A stretch of 64,000 bases of DNA from Allacma fusca (Eukaryota > Arthropoda > Collembola > Symphypleona > Sminthuridae). The notes under the pieces were generated by a model. It searched no databases. It was given only the letters and a program-made list of their open reading frames with translations, and was not told where the DNA came from. Location of the stretch: contig OX359250.1 in the NCBI GenBank assembly GCA_947179485.1, forward strand, positions 2,687,661 to 2,751,660. The letters are read 5' to 3'. Made by a program: the position numbers and the translations under genes. Positions 40,101-52,100 of this stretch are shown in pieces; positions within the stretch are counted from its first letter, which is position 1, and every line of letters starts with the position of its first letter.

Positions 40101-43100
40101 TGCTTCTTCAGTTGAGGTTACTATAATAAAACAACGATTAAATTAAATTAAAAACAAATTATTTAAAACAACAAAACTTAAATCAACTACAACTATATCC
40201 TAGAGGGAAAATGAAAAGAAAAAACTACCTTTCAACTTTTTTTGGAGACCTTCCTACTTCAATGTTATCTAACACTTCGTTTGGAATTATCCATGGAACC
40301 TCGAGAAAAGGAATTTATTTTTTATTTACTTTGACGAAGTGCAGGGTTTCTCCAGTAGACAATACAACTTGCTTGGACAGTGCATTTTTGTGTGCTTTCC
40401 CCATTTTGGCATCTGTCTTCAATGCTTCAACGATTTGTTTACGTTCGTTCATTATGGAATTTATTTCTTGGGTTTTGTTTTGCTCAACTTGTCGTTTTGC
40501 AGAACTAGAGACCGTCAACCAGCCATCACTGCTGTCGAGATTTGCATTGGTGCTAGTTAAACAGCTTGACGACGTACTTGCTTCACTTCTTGCTTTGGAA
40601 CGTGATGAGCTAGGTAACTTTTGTGTGTGCAACGAAAAACATTTGATGTGTGTAATGTGTTCACACCTGGGCTGGTCTTTTGCTCGGATTCTCACTAACG
40701 ATTCAATAGGCCAGTTGAGCCATCCCACTGCTGCATAAAATCTTGAACAAAATTCCCTTCATGGTCGTGAAGTTTGTTTTGTTCAAAAAAATGAAGTAGT
40801 TTAAAATCATTTTTGCCTTCTATAAATATATTAGTGTGACACTTTGCACAAATCCACATGTTGACTGAGTTGTTTAAAATACTTACTTTATTCAAAATAA
40901 TGGAATTATAGGATCCACACATTATAGTTACACGGATTCAGTATTTTTATCATAAGTAAAAATTGTAAAATAAGAACATATTCGAACGTTTTATATTGAA
41001 TGTTGAGCATATATAAGAGTTAATACATTATTTTATCATTTCACCGTAAAGCTGTCTTAGTTCAACATTCACAAATATACATCATTCTATGTCGGTATAA
41101 TTATACTATAACATGAAAAGAGTATTTGAAGTTTACATTGGAAAATACTTGCACCGAGTCTGTAACAATTTATATTTTTGCACTTCTCATATGCATATTA
41201 TTGCATAATAGATTCACGCACTGGACGAGAGTTATCTCTTACGTAGGAAAGAGAATAGTTTTCAACTGTAGCAGAGACTCGGGAAGGTAGTGCAGGAGAA
41301 AGAATGATTTCATCCATTTCAATTTCACCTTGAAAGCACGGTACCAGATTTTCCATCCCGCCCGTCATTGACGATGGGGAACCGCGAGTAAGCTCACCAT
41401 ACGGATTTTCCTCACTATCCTCATTTCTTATTCCTACTTGTGCCATTGTAAATTTCCTTCTCCTACGTTTCCAATATGCGATAAACCCACACGCAATGAA
41501 TGCCGTCAGAAGAAATACGAGCAAGACACACAATGTAACTGTGAGAAAGAGAGAGAGAAAGCCAAAAACCAATATTTTTAATATTAGTAATTGAATGAAA
41601 TGTTTCTTCTCAAATGAAGCCTGAATCATGTAATTAAACACGCGTACCTATCACTGTGTGGGCAGAAGCTTGGGGCGGGATGTCCGAGCAGCTTTTCATC
41701 TTTGAAATTACAGTGATCCACTCCGCGTCTAAACTCTTAATATTGAGAATGCAGCAAACCGTCTGATTTACGAGCGTAACGTAGGAAAATCCTTTGGATA
41801 CGCAGTCATAGCAACCAAAGTGAATACCACAACCTGAACAAAAAAAGTTTGTGAACTGTATTACTTACTAAATATGTAATGACGTTAAGCATAACTACTA
41901 AAATGTAAACTGAAATCAATAATTATTAGATAAATCTACACGAGCTGTAAAATATATATGTAGTTGTAGCTTACCGTCAAAAGCCATCGTAATTTGTATG
42001 AATATTCCAAATTATCAGAATCTTTAATTTACATGAACACCTAATTATATTCAGTGGAGATGCCCATGTAAAATGAAAATGTCAACCTGATGATGAGAAA
42101 TCATAATGCAAGAAACTTACATTAAACGTTCAGACTTGTAATACAATATTGCAAGCCAAGAATCATTTGTTTAAAAAGAAGTCAACGTTCAGACATGTAA
42201 TACAATATTGCAAGTCAAGAATCATTTGTTTATAAAGAAGACGATATCGCATACATGTATCAATTTAAATAACATGTAAAATCTCATTGCGTCAAATGTG
42301 ATGTAAAAAGAGAGCAATGGAACAGTGCTTGGATGGTACTACATATACAGAAATAGAAGTGCAGCTGGAGGTGCAGCTGAAGTAGGTGCAGCTGGAGGTG
42401 CAGCGGGAGTATGCGCAGCTGAGGGTGCAGCCTGAGGTGCAGCGGGAGTATGTGCAGCTGAGTGTGCAGCGGGAGTAGGTATAGCTGGGGGTGCAGCGGG
42501 AGTAAGTGCAGCTGAGGGTGCAGCGGGAGTAAGTGCAGCTGGAGGTGCAGCGGGAGTATGTGCAGCTGGGGTGCAGCGGGAGTAAGTGCAGCTGGGGGTG
42601 CAGCGGGAGTATGTTCAGCTGGGGTGCCGCGGGAGGTGCAACTAAATATATCATCCTAGCCTAAAGCATGTATTTTGCTTGCAACTTCCGACAATGTGGT
42701 GTCTTAGTGATTTCATGCGACCTGCTTGTAGCCTATAATGAGGTCATTTTAGAGTAAACACTTGTTAAGGTGTTATGAATAAATCAAAAGTTATGAAAAG
42801 CTAAAGTTGTTACTTGTCTCAAAAAATTACATATTATACCTAACAACTTCAGAGACAATGTGGTATCTTAATGATTTCATGTGACCAGCTTGTTTTAGAG
42901 TAAACATTTGTTGCGGTGACCTGAATAGAACGATCCTTAAGGTATGAGGAAATTATTTGAACATGTGCGTACATCTGTCGAGTAACAAAAGCACTAGTAG
43001 CAGCTGGAGATGCAACAGGCATGAACAGCTGATCAACAACAATAATAATATTCGGAAATAATCAATAGAAATTCAAATAAGTACACAGATACCCCATACT

Positions 43101-46100
43101 CCCCGGAGTCGTCGGGAGCGATCGGGAATGCTCCCAACTCCAACAAATTCTACTGAGCATGCTCAGAATATGCAACATACTCAAACTAGGCAAGGCTCGG
43201 GATTGGTCGGCCGTGCTCGGAAAAAATCGATAGAAAATGCGAGGTGGTATTCTTAATATCTACTACTGACATAAAATTCAGCACGGAAATTCAGAAATGG
43301 AGTTTTCAAAGGAGATTTACAAAAATCCAATCCCTGTCTTGAGGTATCTGACTTTCAACAGGGGTGCAAAAATTCTACTCTGAACCTCAGCTCGTAAATC
43401 CCTGTGTGGGCTTCACCGGTTCAATTGATACTAGAATTTCCAATTTAAGGCTTCAAATAAATGCCAAATCTTTTCATGTCTTAACGGAGTTTTCAGAGAG
43501 CTTCTAAATGCTCTTGCTGGGAGTCCGTTGCCCCAGTGTATTTTATTAATACCAGGTATTTTACATATTTTAAAGTCTCAGGTTTGCATACAAGAAGGTT
43601 CACCAAACCAAACAATCGTAACAGCAACATAATGAAGACTATTGTGGTTATCAATGTGCTTTGAATGTCAAAGATATTTGGATTGTTTTCAAAAATCATT
43701 TTTGTTTATACTAAATTTTTTAGAAGAATGTGTATGTAGTAAAAGTTAGCTTAACTGTCGGGAGCATTTTGCATCTTCTGTTAATTTTGGCCCACTTTTC
43801 AGAACTTTTAAAATATTTCTTTTATTAAATGCTTATTTTCTTAATGGAATTTGATACTATTGACTTTTTACCGAATTTTTATCCAATTAATTATTGCAGT
43901 TATGATCGTTTAGGTAACTTGCATGCAAATGGAATAAAATATTAAAATACGATCATTTACAAATGCCTCTCCCTTGAAGTAGGGCTCGGAGTTTGTAAGG
44001 ATGACAGGAAGATTGTTTTTACGTAAAATAATATCCAGATGGTAATGTCTTTCTTACAAGAATTTAAAGATGCAGTAGGAAAAACAAAAATCGTCTTCCA
44101 GGGAGGTTTACAAAAATCCTACTAATTAATTACTAATTAATAATAACTAAATAAAAGTATTACAAATTACAACAAGGTTTCATGTAGCTTGAAGCGTTAC
44201 CTGGGGAAGTCTGGGGTTGAAGTGTAGTATTGTGTGTGTTACGAATGAGAGTTGCTTTTCTACAGAAGGTCTTAAATTTTCTACCCTGACCCAGGACAGT
44301 GCGGCCTACCCTAGATTGCAATCCTGATGTATTTCGGCGATTATTCGTTTAGATAATTTATATGCATTTGAACGACTAATTTAGTTACTTTGTATCAGGG
44401 TTGGTTTGGTTTAAACGAAATCATTTAAACCGCGCCGTGATTTCTCGTTGGAAAATTTTAGTTGGACACGGGAGACGGGGAGACCACTTATTAACGAGTT
44501 AGAATTTAAAAATTCTGCACGATTTCCCACTCAAGCTAGGGCGAGATGGCCCGAACTTTTGTTCTTGCTGGGACATTGGGCCAGGTTACACAAAATTTAA
44601 TTTGGATCCCGAGTGGGCGTATGGCGAGGATTATTTGTTAGCATATTATTTAATTAAAAAAATTCAGGAAGAAAACAGGACATTGTGTGGTTAAACTTTA
44701 GTGAAGTGAATTAAATAATGGTAGCCTCTGGTCTTGTACGTTTAGAAATTCGGAATCGCTTGTAGAATAAAAAAGCTGCCAAACTTGTGTTTATACTGCA
44801 AACTTATCGGCTGAGTTCTACTTTCCCGGCCACAAAATTATGTTCCACCTTCCACTCACTCATATATTAACACTATAATACATAAGTAACTTCCACCAGA
44901 CTGCCACCTTCCATCAACCTTCCCCTTGATCATTCCACCTGACCTTCCAAGTGACTGCCCACATTACCCATACTGACCACTCTGTAGTCTGGCTTTGACA
45001 ATATTTAGAAAGAGCTAACTAAAAAAATACTATATTGCCCCCTACATGAATTACTGCATGGCCGAAGCTCATTTCTTTGGTGCCCATTCATCTGAAAATG
45101 ACAGTCTTGGATCAATTTCGATGTGTTAACTTATGTTTCGCATTTTTTATTCGTAAAATTAACACGGAGGTTAAAGCACTTGATTGTTTTAAGTTAAAAC
45201 TAACTCGTGTAGTTAACTATAAAAATGCAGGGTACCTTTGAGGAAACAAGTTACTGTTACAAAATCATTATATGATATGTACAAGTATGATGGTGGGATT
45301 TCGATGGTGTTGTGTAGAATTATGTCGAAGGACTGATAAAAATCAACCACTGGAAAACCACATGATTCGAAAGAGCTCAGTTGCCGTACTTCCCGGTGAA
45401 CTGATTTTTAACAAAATTTTTAAAACGTTTCTGCAAAGGTGGGCACATATCCTATATTTATGCATAAATATACGCAGTTTTTTATGTATGTTCGCACGTT
45501 TCCCGAATATTTGTATGCAATATTTGTAGGCTCCAAGTTTCTACTAAAACACTGTATGATACATGTATGTATGCTGTGAATAATGCATGTACTAGTATGT
45601 ATGTATAAAAGACCGGGAGATTTAGGTATGTATGTACCGTGTATGTTCAGCGAGCTCCATCTGTATTTTCTTGGCACGGTATGTGTCTATTGGTGTATTC
45701 GCATTAGTTTTTATAAAGGTTCATAACGTTTAACATACACTTTTTTAGACACGTGTACATACATACACTTATTACTTAAATTTATTTATATGCTGCATAT
45801 ATGTATGATTAAATTTCTGGAGAAATTTATGTATGCAAAATGTATGCTCTTTGTTAACTATAAAATGTATGTATGATTTAGGACAGGAACTGTTTTTGCC
45901 CACCTTTGGTTTCTAGCAAATTCCGTAACAACTAACAACTAACGACTAATGGTAAGACTCAAACTTAGAGTTGCGACTTACTTTTTCCAATAAATAAAAA
46001 CGCTGATTCACGGTTTGAATAGTCGCACACAGGGGCAACGCATTAACTATCTCCAGTTCGCACTTTGTGTTTCACCCACCAGAACACAGAGGGTTAGTTA

Positions 46101-49100
46101 ACACAGGGAAACCAGGTAGAAGGACCTTCCATCTGGCCTCTAATTGAAAGATCTGGAAGGTAAAAATCTGTAAAATTTTGGTTGAAGGTCAAGTGAAAGG
46201 TCTAGTGGAAGGTCTAGTGGAAGGTGGAAATCCTGGTGGAAGGTAATTTTCTGGCCGGGAAAGTAGAACTCAGCCAACTTATCGTAAAAATTATATCGAA
46301 ATTATTAAATATTTAATGCTTTATGATTACTATTTCCCAAACTCAATAAGTATCAATTTGTTCAAATTTACATGTTTTTGCAAATTAATGAATGTTTTGG
46401 ATTGAAAATTTGTTTAAACCAAAAAAAAAACCGGTTTAAACCAAAAAAACCTGGTTATTTAGTTTAAACAAAAATCCAAAACATTCATTAATATGCAAAA
46501 ACATGTAAAGAACAAATTTACTATTTCCCAAACTCAATAAGTATCATACTGTAAAGCATTAAATATTTAATAATTTCGATATAATTTTGACGATAAGTTT
46601 GCAGTATAAACACAAGTTTGGCAGCTTTTTCATTCTACAAGCGATTCCGAATTTCTAAACGTACAAGACCAGAAGCTACAATTATTTACTTCACTTCACT
46701 AAAGTTTAACCAAAAAAACCCCCAACCCTGCTTTATATACACTGGGGCAACTATCCATTTAGCTACGTGGATTGAGCCAATTATGTATTTAACTACCTTT
46801 TACGTAAAGCTTGATGCGTTTAGCATGGTGCATTATGGATTTAGTATGATGCCGTGTTCAAAGTGTATAAAATCATCCACGAAAATGTACATTACCTAGT
46901 TCAGGATATAAATCCTTAAGAAACTCGTCCTTCATTAGTAAATCCGACTGATTCTTAGCCTTAGCAAAATTTCGATTTGAATGGTCGGTAACGGTATTTG
47001 CATAGCAGGGAAATCTCTCTGAAGGGAAGTCATCTGCAACATTCAACTTCACAACTTGCTTGAATTCTATCACTGGAGATCTCACAATCCAGTACTTATA
47101 ACGGTCTCTGTCAGTTGTTTGACGAACAATTGTCAAAGTAAACTGAATTCTGTGTGGACGAGAGCCATCTTTTGGGTTCCACGTCCAAAAGAAAGACTCC
47201 TTCTCTAAGGAAGAAGTTCCGAGTCTTGGGATCGTGTAAGCATACCGCGTGGACTGAACAAATGAAATAAATGGAGAATATTAATGATCAAATGTATCGT
47301 TTGCTAAATTCTAAAAAAATGCTTTTTAAATGGGTTCGCAAGTGAAAACGGTACTTTTTAGAATTTAGCCAACCATATATTATATCGTCGCTGAAGAGGC
47401 AAAACGGACTAAGTGCAATTTCGACTAGAAGCAAAATGGTCTACACGCCTTTTCTCTTAAAGGCAAAACGGAATAGTTGCAAGCTTTCCTGAAAGCAAAA
47501 TGAACTACATGCAGTTTTCTCTAAAAGCAAAATGGTCTACATGCTTGTATACATTCATAATGGCCATTCTTAAAGCCAAATTGTATGTAGACCATTTTGC
47601 TTTTAGACGAAATTGTAAGTAGACCATATTGCTTTTAAAACTTAATGCATCTATTCCATTTTGCATTTAGTAAAACTGCATGTAGACCTTTTTGATTTTA
47701 ATCGAAAATGCATGTATTCCATTTTGCCTCTTCAGCGACGATATATTGCATATACATGGTTCATGCAAATTGAATCTACTGAACGAACGGCCATCTTACC
47801 CCGTACTTCTCTTTGAGCATTGGATCATGTGTACAATCGTGACGTAACTGTCTTTCGCCTTGCATTTTAGCAATGGGATCGGGACAAGCTTTGTTTCCAA
47901 AATGACCAACGGGGATGCCTTCTTCGTTTAAGGCGATTATTGTTAAAAATTGATACTGTTCAGCATCAGCCTCATGCTCAGCCACTACTGATAAAGTGTT
48001 TTCGTCCCCTTTACCAAGCATTTCGTATATTTTGAGGGAAATCGGTGGCAGCGAATCTTGCGGATCGCCTTGAACTTCAAAATGCTTAGTTGCACCACAC
48101 AACACTTTCTGTCTGACAAGTGTTGGAACTCCCTGAACTGACGCGATGGTGGGCCATGGAGTAAGAGCGGATTCCTTTGTTGGGGTTCGTTCTGTTCTGG
48201 CAGATTCTGTAGTAGTAGGTTCTGTTCTGGCAGATTCTGTAGTAGTAGGTTCTGTTGTGGTTGGTTCTGTAGAAGGTTCTGTTGTGGTTGGTTCTGTAGA
48301 AGGTTCTGTTGTGGTTGGTTCTGTAGAAGGTTCTGTTGTGGTTGGTTCTGTAGAAGGTTCTGTTATGGTAGGTTCTGTAGAAGGTTCTGTTGTGGTTGGT
48401 TCTGTAGAAAGTTCTGTTGTAGTTGGTTCTGTAGAGGATTCTGTTGTGGTTGGTTCTGTAGAAGGTTCTGTAGAAGGTTCTGTAGAAGGTTCTGTAGAAG
48501 GTTCTGTAGAAGGTTCTGTAGAAGGTTCTGTTATGGTTGGTTCTGTAAAAGGTTCTGTTGTGGTAGGTTCTGTAGAAGGTTCTGTAGAAGGTTCTGTTGT
48601 GGTTGGTTCTGTAGAAAGTTCTGTTGTGGTTGGTTCTGTAGAGGATTCTGTTGTGGTTGGTTCTGCAGAAGGTTCTGTTGTGGTAGGTTCTGTAGAAGGT
48701 TCTGTTATGGTTGGTTCTGTAGAAGGTTCTGTTGTGGTAGGTTCTGTAGAAGGTTCTGTTGTGGTTGGTTCTGTAGAAGGTTCTGTTATGGTTGGTTCTG
48801 TAGAAGGTTCTGTTATGGTTGGTTCTGTAGAAGGTTCTGTTGTGGTAGGTTCTGTAGAAGGTTCTGTTGTGGTTGGTTCTGTAGAAGGTTCTGTTATGGT
48901 TGGTTCTGTAGAAGGTTCTGTTGTGGTAGGTTCTGTAGAAGGTTCTGTTATGGTTGGTTCTGTAGAAGGTTCTGTTGTGGTTGGTTCTGTAGAAAGTTCT
49001 GTTGTGGTTGGTTCTGTAGAGGATTCTGTTGTGGTTGGTTCTGCAGAAGGTTCTGTTATGGTTGGTTCTGTAGAAGGTTCTGTTGTGGTTGGTTCTGTAG

Positions 49101-52100
49101 AAAGTTCTGTTATGGTTGGTTCTGTAGAAGGTTCTGTTGTGGTTGGTTCTGTAGAAAGTTCTGTTGTGGTTGGTTCTGTAGAGGATTCTGTTGTGGTTGG
49201 TTCTGCAGAAGGTTCTGTTATGGTAGGTTCTGTGGAAGGTTCTGTTGTGGTAGGTTCTGTAGAAGGTTCTGTTGTGGTTGGTTCTGTAGAAGGTTCTGTT
49301 GTGGTAGGTTCTGTAGAAGGTTCTGTAGAAGGTTCTGTTGTGGAAGGTTCCGTGGAAGTTTCTGTAGATTCTATTGTGGAGGACCCTGTAGAAGGTTTAA
49401 ACTACATGTATTACTTGCAAAAATGATTTTCCGTTACTGGCTTAATTCAGGAAATAAACAAATCCTGAATGCTTTGTTAAGGTTAACGACAATATTGTCC
49501 AGATACATAATTTTTCGCGGATTGTATCGTCTTTCGTCTGTCTTGATTGAAGTATTGGAGACGTAGTTTAGTTTACGAATAGAAGAGTCAGTTTTAAATT
49601 ACATGTAGATAAGTGTAGATTTTTCGGTTACTCGTAGGGGAAACGTTATAGATTGGGGATTGGAATCTAATCGACAAAATGCTTTACGGATAGGTGGAAC
49701 TTTCATATTAGGGGTACAGGGAAATTTAGGTTAAGAGAATCTAATTTGTGTGACGTTTCCCTGTCTCGTTTGGAGACGTCGTTTAGAACAGTGCCGTGCA
49801 CACAACAGCTTTAACAACGCAACAATCTCAAATAATCATAATTCATAAGCTTGATTTTAGTTTATCTCACTACCGTGGGGCTGGAATTCACTAACTAGAA
49901 TGAGCTCTTTCCATATTATTCCAATAAGTTCTGCTGCATCTAAAAGACGTTTTTCAAGACTAAGTGATTTGAGTTTAGTTATGTCTCAAGAAGATTTATA
50001 CTTCATTGTAATCAGGAATAGTTCAGAAATTGGTGTTCAGGGTATTTTGAAATTGAAACAGTTCATTAAAAAACGGTTAGAGCGGACATGTGTTTAGAAA
50101 ACATTCACTGTAAAATCGGATCTTCACTAAATAAATTGCGCTTAAACACAAAATATGTGTTATGCATGAAGTTATACATGCACAGGTACATACTAGAAAA
50201 CTCGAGCTTAGATTTACGTGGAATGAAGATACTTTAAATGCATTTGGACAACTGTCCATTTAGCTACGTGGATTGAGCCAATTATGTATTTAACTACCTT
50301 TTACGTAAAGCTTGATGCGTTTAGCATGGTGCATTATGGATTTAGTATGATGCCGTGTTCAAAGTGTATAAAATCATCCACGAAAATGTACATTACCTAG
50401 TTCAGGATATAAATCCTTAAGAAACTCGTCCTTCATTAGTAAATCCGACTGATTCTTAGCCTTAGCAAAATTTCGATTTGAATGGTCGGTAACGGTATTT
50501 GCATAGCAGGGAAATCTCTCTGAAGGGAAGTCATCTGCAACATTCAACTTCACAACTTGCTTGAATTCTATCACTGGAGATCTCACAATCCAGTACTTAT
50601 AACGGTCTCTGTCAGTTGTTTGACGAACAATTGTCAAAGTAAACTGAATTCTGTGTGGACGAGAGCCATCTTTTGGGTTCCACGTCCAAAAGAAAGACTC
50701 CTTCTCTAAGGAAGAAGTTCCGAGTCTTGGGATCGTGTAAGCATACCGCGTGGACTGCACAAATGAAATAAATGGAGTATATCAATGATCAAATTTATAT
50801 TATATACTGTATATAATTACATGGTTCGTGCAAACAGAATCTACTGAACGAACGGCCATCTTACCCCGTACTTCTCTTTGAGCATTGGATCATGTGTACA
50901 ATCGTGACGTAACTGTCTTTCGCCTTGCATTTTAGCAATGGGATCGGGACAAGCTTTGTTTCCAAAATGACCAACGGGGATGCCTTCTTCGTTTAAGGCG
51001 ATTATTGCCAAAAATTGATACTGTTCAGCATCAGCCTCATGCTCAGCCACTACTGATAAAGTGTTTTCGTCCCCTTTACCAAGCATTTCGTATATTTTGA
51101 GGGAAATCGGTGGCAGTGAATCTTGCGGATCGCCTTGAACTTCAAAGTGCTTAGTTGCACCACACAACACTTTCTGTCTGACAAGCGTAGGAACTCCATG
51201 AACTGAAGCGATGGTGGGCCATGGAGTAAAAGCGGATTCCTCTGCTGCACTCATTGTACCTAATATCGTACTTTTTACACTTTCACTGGAAGTGGCCTCT
51301 GATCCCGTAGTAGATGAAATTTCCGTAGCTGGAGTTATAGTTTTTTCCATTGATTCAGTAGTTCCATTTGTTGTTATTTCAGTGGATGATGCTTCCGTTT
51401 CTCCTGTTAATGCAGTAGTCAAAGATAGGGTAAATAATATTATTTTGGTATTGGGTTTTTGTATTTGGGGTATTTTATTGAACCGTTGCCTCATGTAGGA
51501 ATTAAGCTGTGTTAAGTTTTTTACACAAGGCGGGATAGAAATATATGGCGTGGTTTGGAATACATGTATATTGTCGGGAGAAAACCGGGTTTTATAGTTT
51601 ATGTTACGAGTTATTTCTGGGTTATCTGTTGGCATGTACAAGAAATCACTTATGTAATATTAAGGGAATAAATGGAATGTTTGTTAATTTTCCGAAGAGA
51701 CCCCGGGATTTCGCCATTGTAACTCGCCAAAATCCATCATTTGTTTGGTGCCCGTACACCTGATCCAACAATTGTATAGATTATATTCGATACAGCAGCA
51801 TAGATTATAATTATTTAAAAAATAATGAAAGCTGTTGCGTCGGCCCTAAAAAATAATTAAACCTGATTTCAGCTTTCAATATGTGCGTGCAATATAGTCG
51901 ATAGCTGAGTGAGTGATGCGACGAGGACTTTCCGCTCTTAGTGGAGGGATGCGTGTGGGGTAATTTTCAAAATTTCGAAAAAGCTTTCACCTTAGTCGTC
52001 AGGTATTCACCCAAACTAGTCGCATGTTTTGAAAATTTTCGAAATTTTGAAAATTGGCGTTAGTCTGCAACTCCTTGCACCAGAATCTCCTGTGGTGTTA

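Larger units (their letters stand above)
29221..43267. mobile_element. Polinton/Maverick element, about 14 kb, decayed
   Basis: Bounded by long inverted repeats starting AGTAGTAGATAT and ending ATATCTACTACT, with a perfect 6-bp target duplication GACATA (29215-29220 and 43268-43273). Terminal AG..CT and 6-bp duplications are Polinton hallmarks. Gene order on the plus strand: integrase, penton-like capsid protein, basic protein, major capsid protein (interrupted by a LINE), packaging ATPase, small conserved ORF, basic-tailed protein, N-terminal part of DNA polymerase B. Minus-strand genes of unknown origin fill 39.5-42.0 kb. Stops and frameshifts in most genes show it is defective. Confidence 0.93.
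28899..43336. mobile_element. Small hAT (about 385 bp) carrying the inserted Polinton
   Basis: Perfect 8-bp target duplication TCTTGAGG at 28891-28898 and 43337-43344. The ends are imperfect inverses (CACTGGTCGAATTTTTGTAA against CAGGGATTGGATTTTTGTAA). The left part repeats CAGGGATTTT with AAATCGTTGA. The paralogous empty site is TTATCTTGAGGTATCTAA near 7852. Subtracting the Polinton and its 6-bp duplication leaves about 385 bp. Confidence 0.82.
44396..46730. mobile_element. Outer hAT of a three-level nest
   Basis: Ends CAGGGTTGGTTTGGTTTAAAC and the inverse CCCCCAACCCTG. 8-bp target duplication CTTTGTAT / CTTTATAT (one mismatch). Much of the element is a long palindrome: the stretch around 44700-44808 continued at 46276-46340 mirrors 46500-46700. 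Subterminal motif TTTAAACC / GGTTTAAA. No transposase seen. The next two elements lie inside it. Confidence 0.88.

Noticed and set aside
42292-42654. Cys/Ser/Tyr-rich minus-strand frame (YSRCT repeats)
   Set aside because: It is a minisatellite reading without domain, splice or start support.
48146-49426. 426-codon plus-strand open frame of GSVEGSVVV repeats
   Set aside because: It is the antisense of the module D linker. The repeat unit is a multiple of three and both strands stay open. The minus strand joins it in frame to the conserved domain.
50841-51641. Longer minus-strand frame with Met at 51641 as the true start of module E
   Set aside because: The upstream part lacks a signal sequence and crosses a good pyrimidine-rich acceptor at 51404. 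Modules C and D have no such extension.
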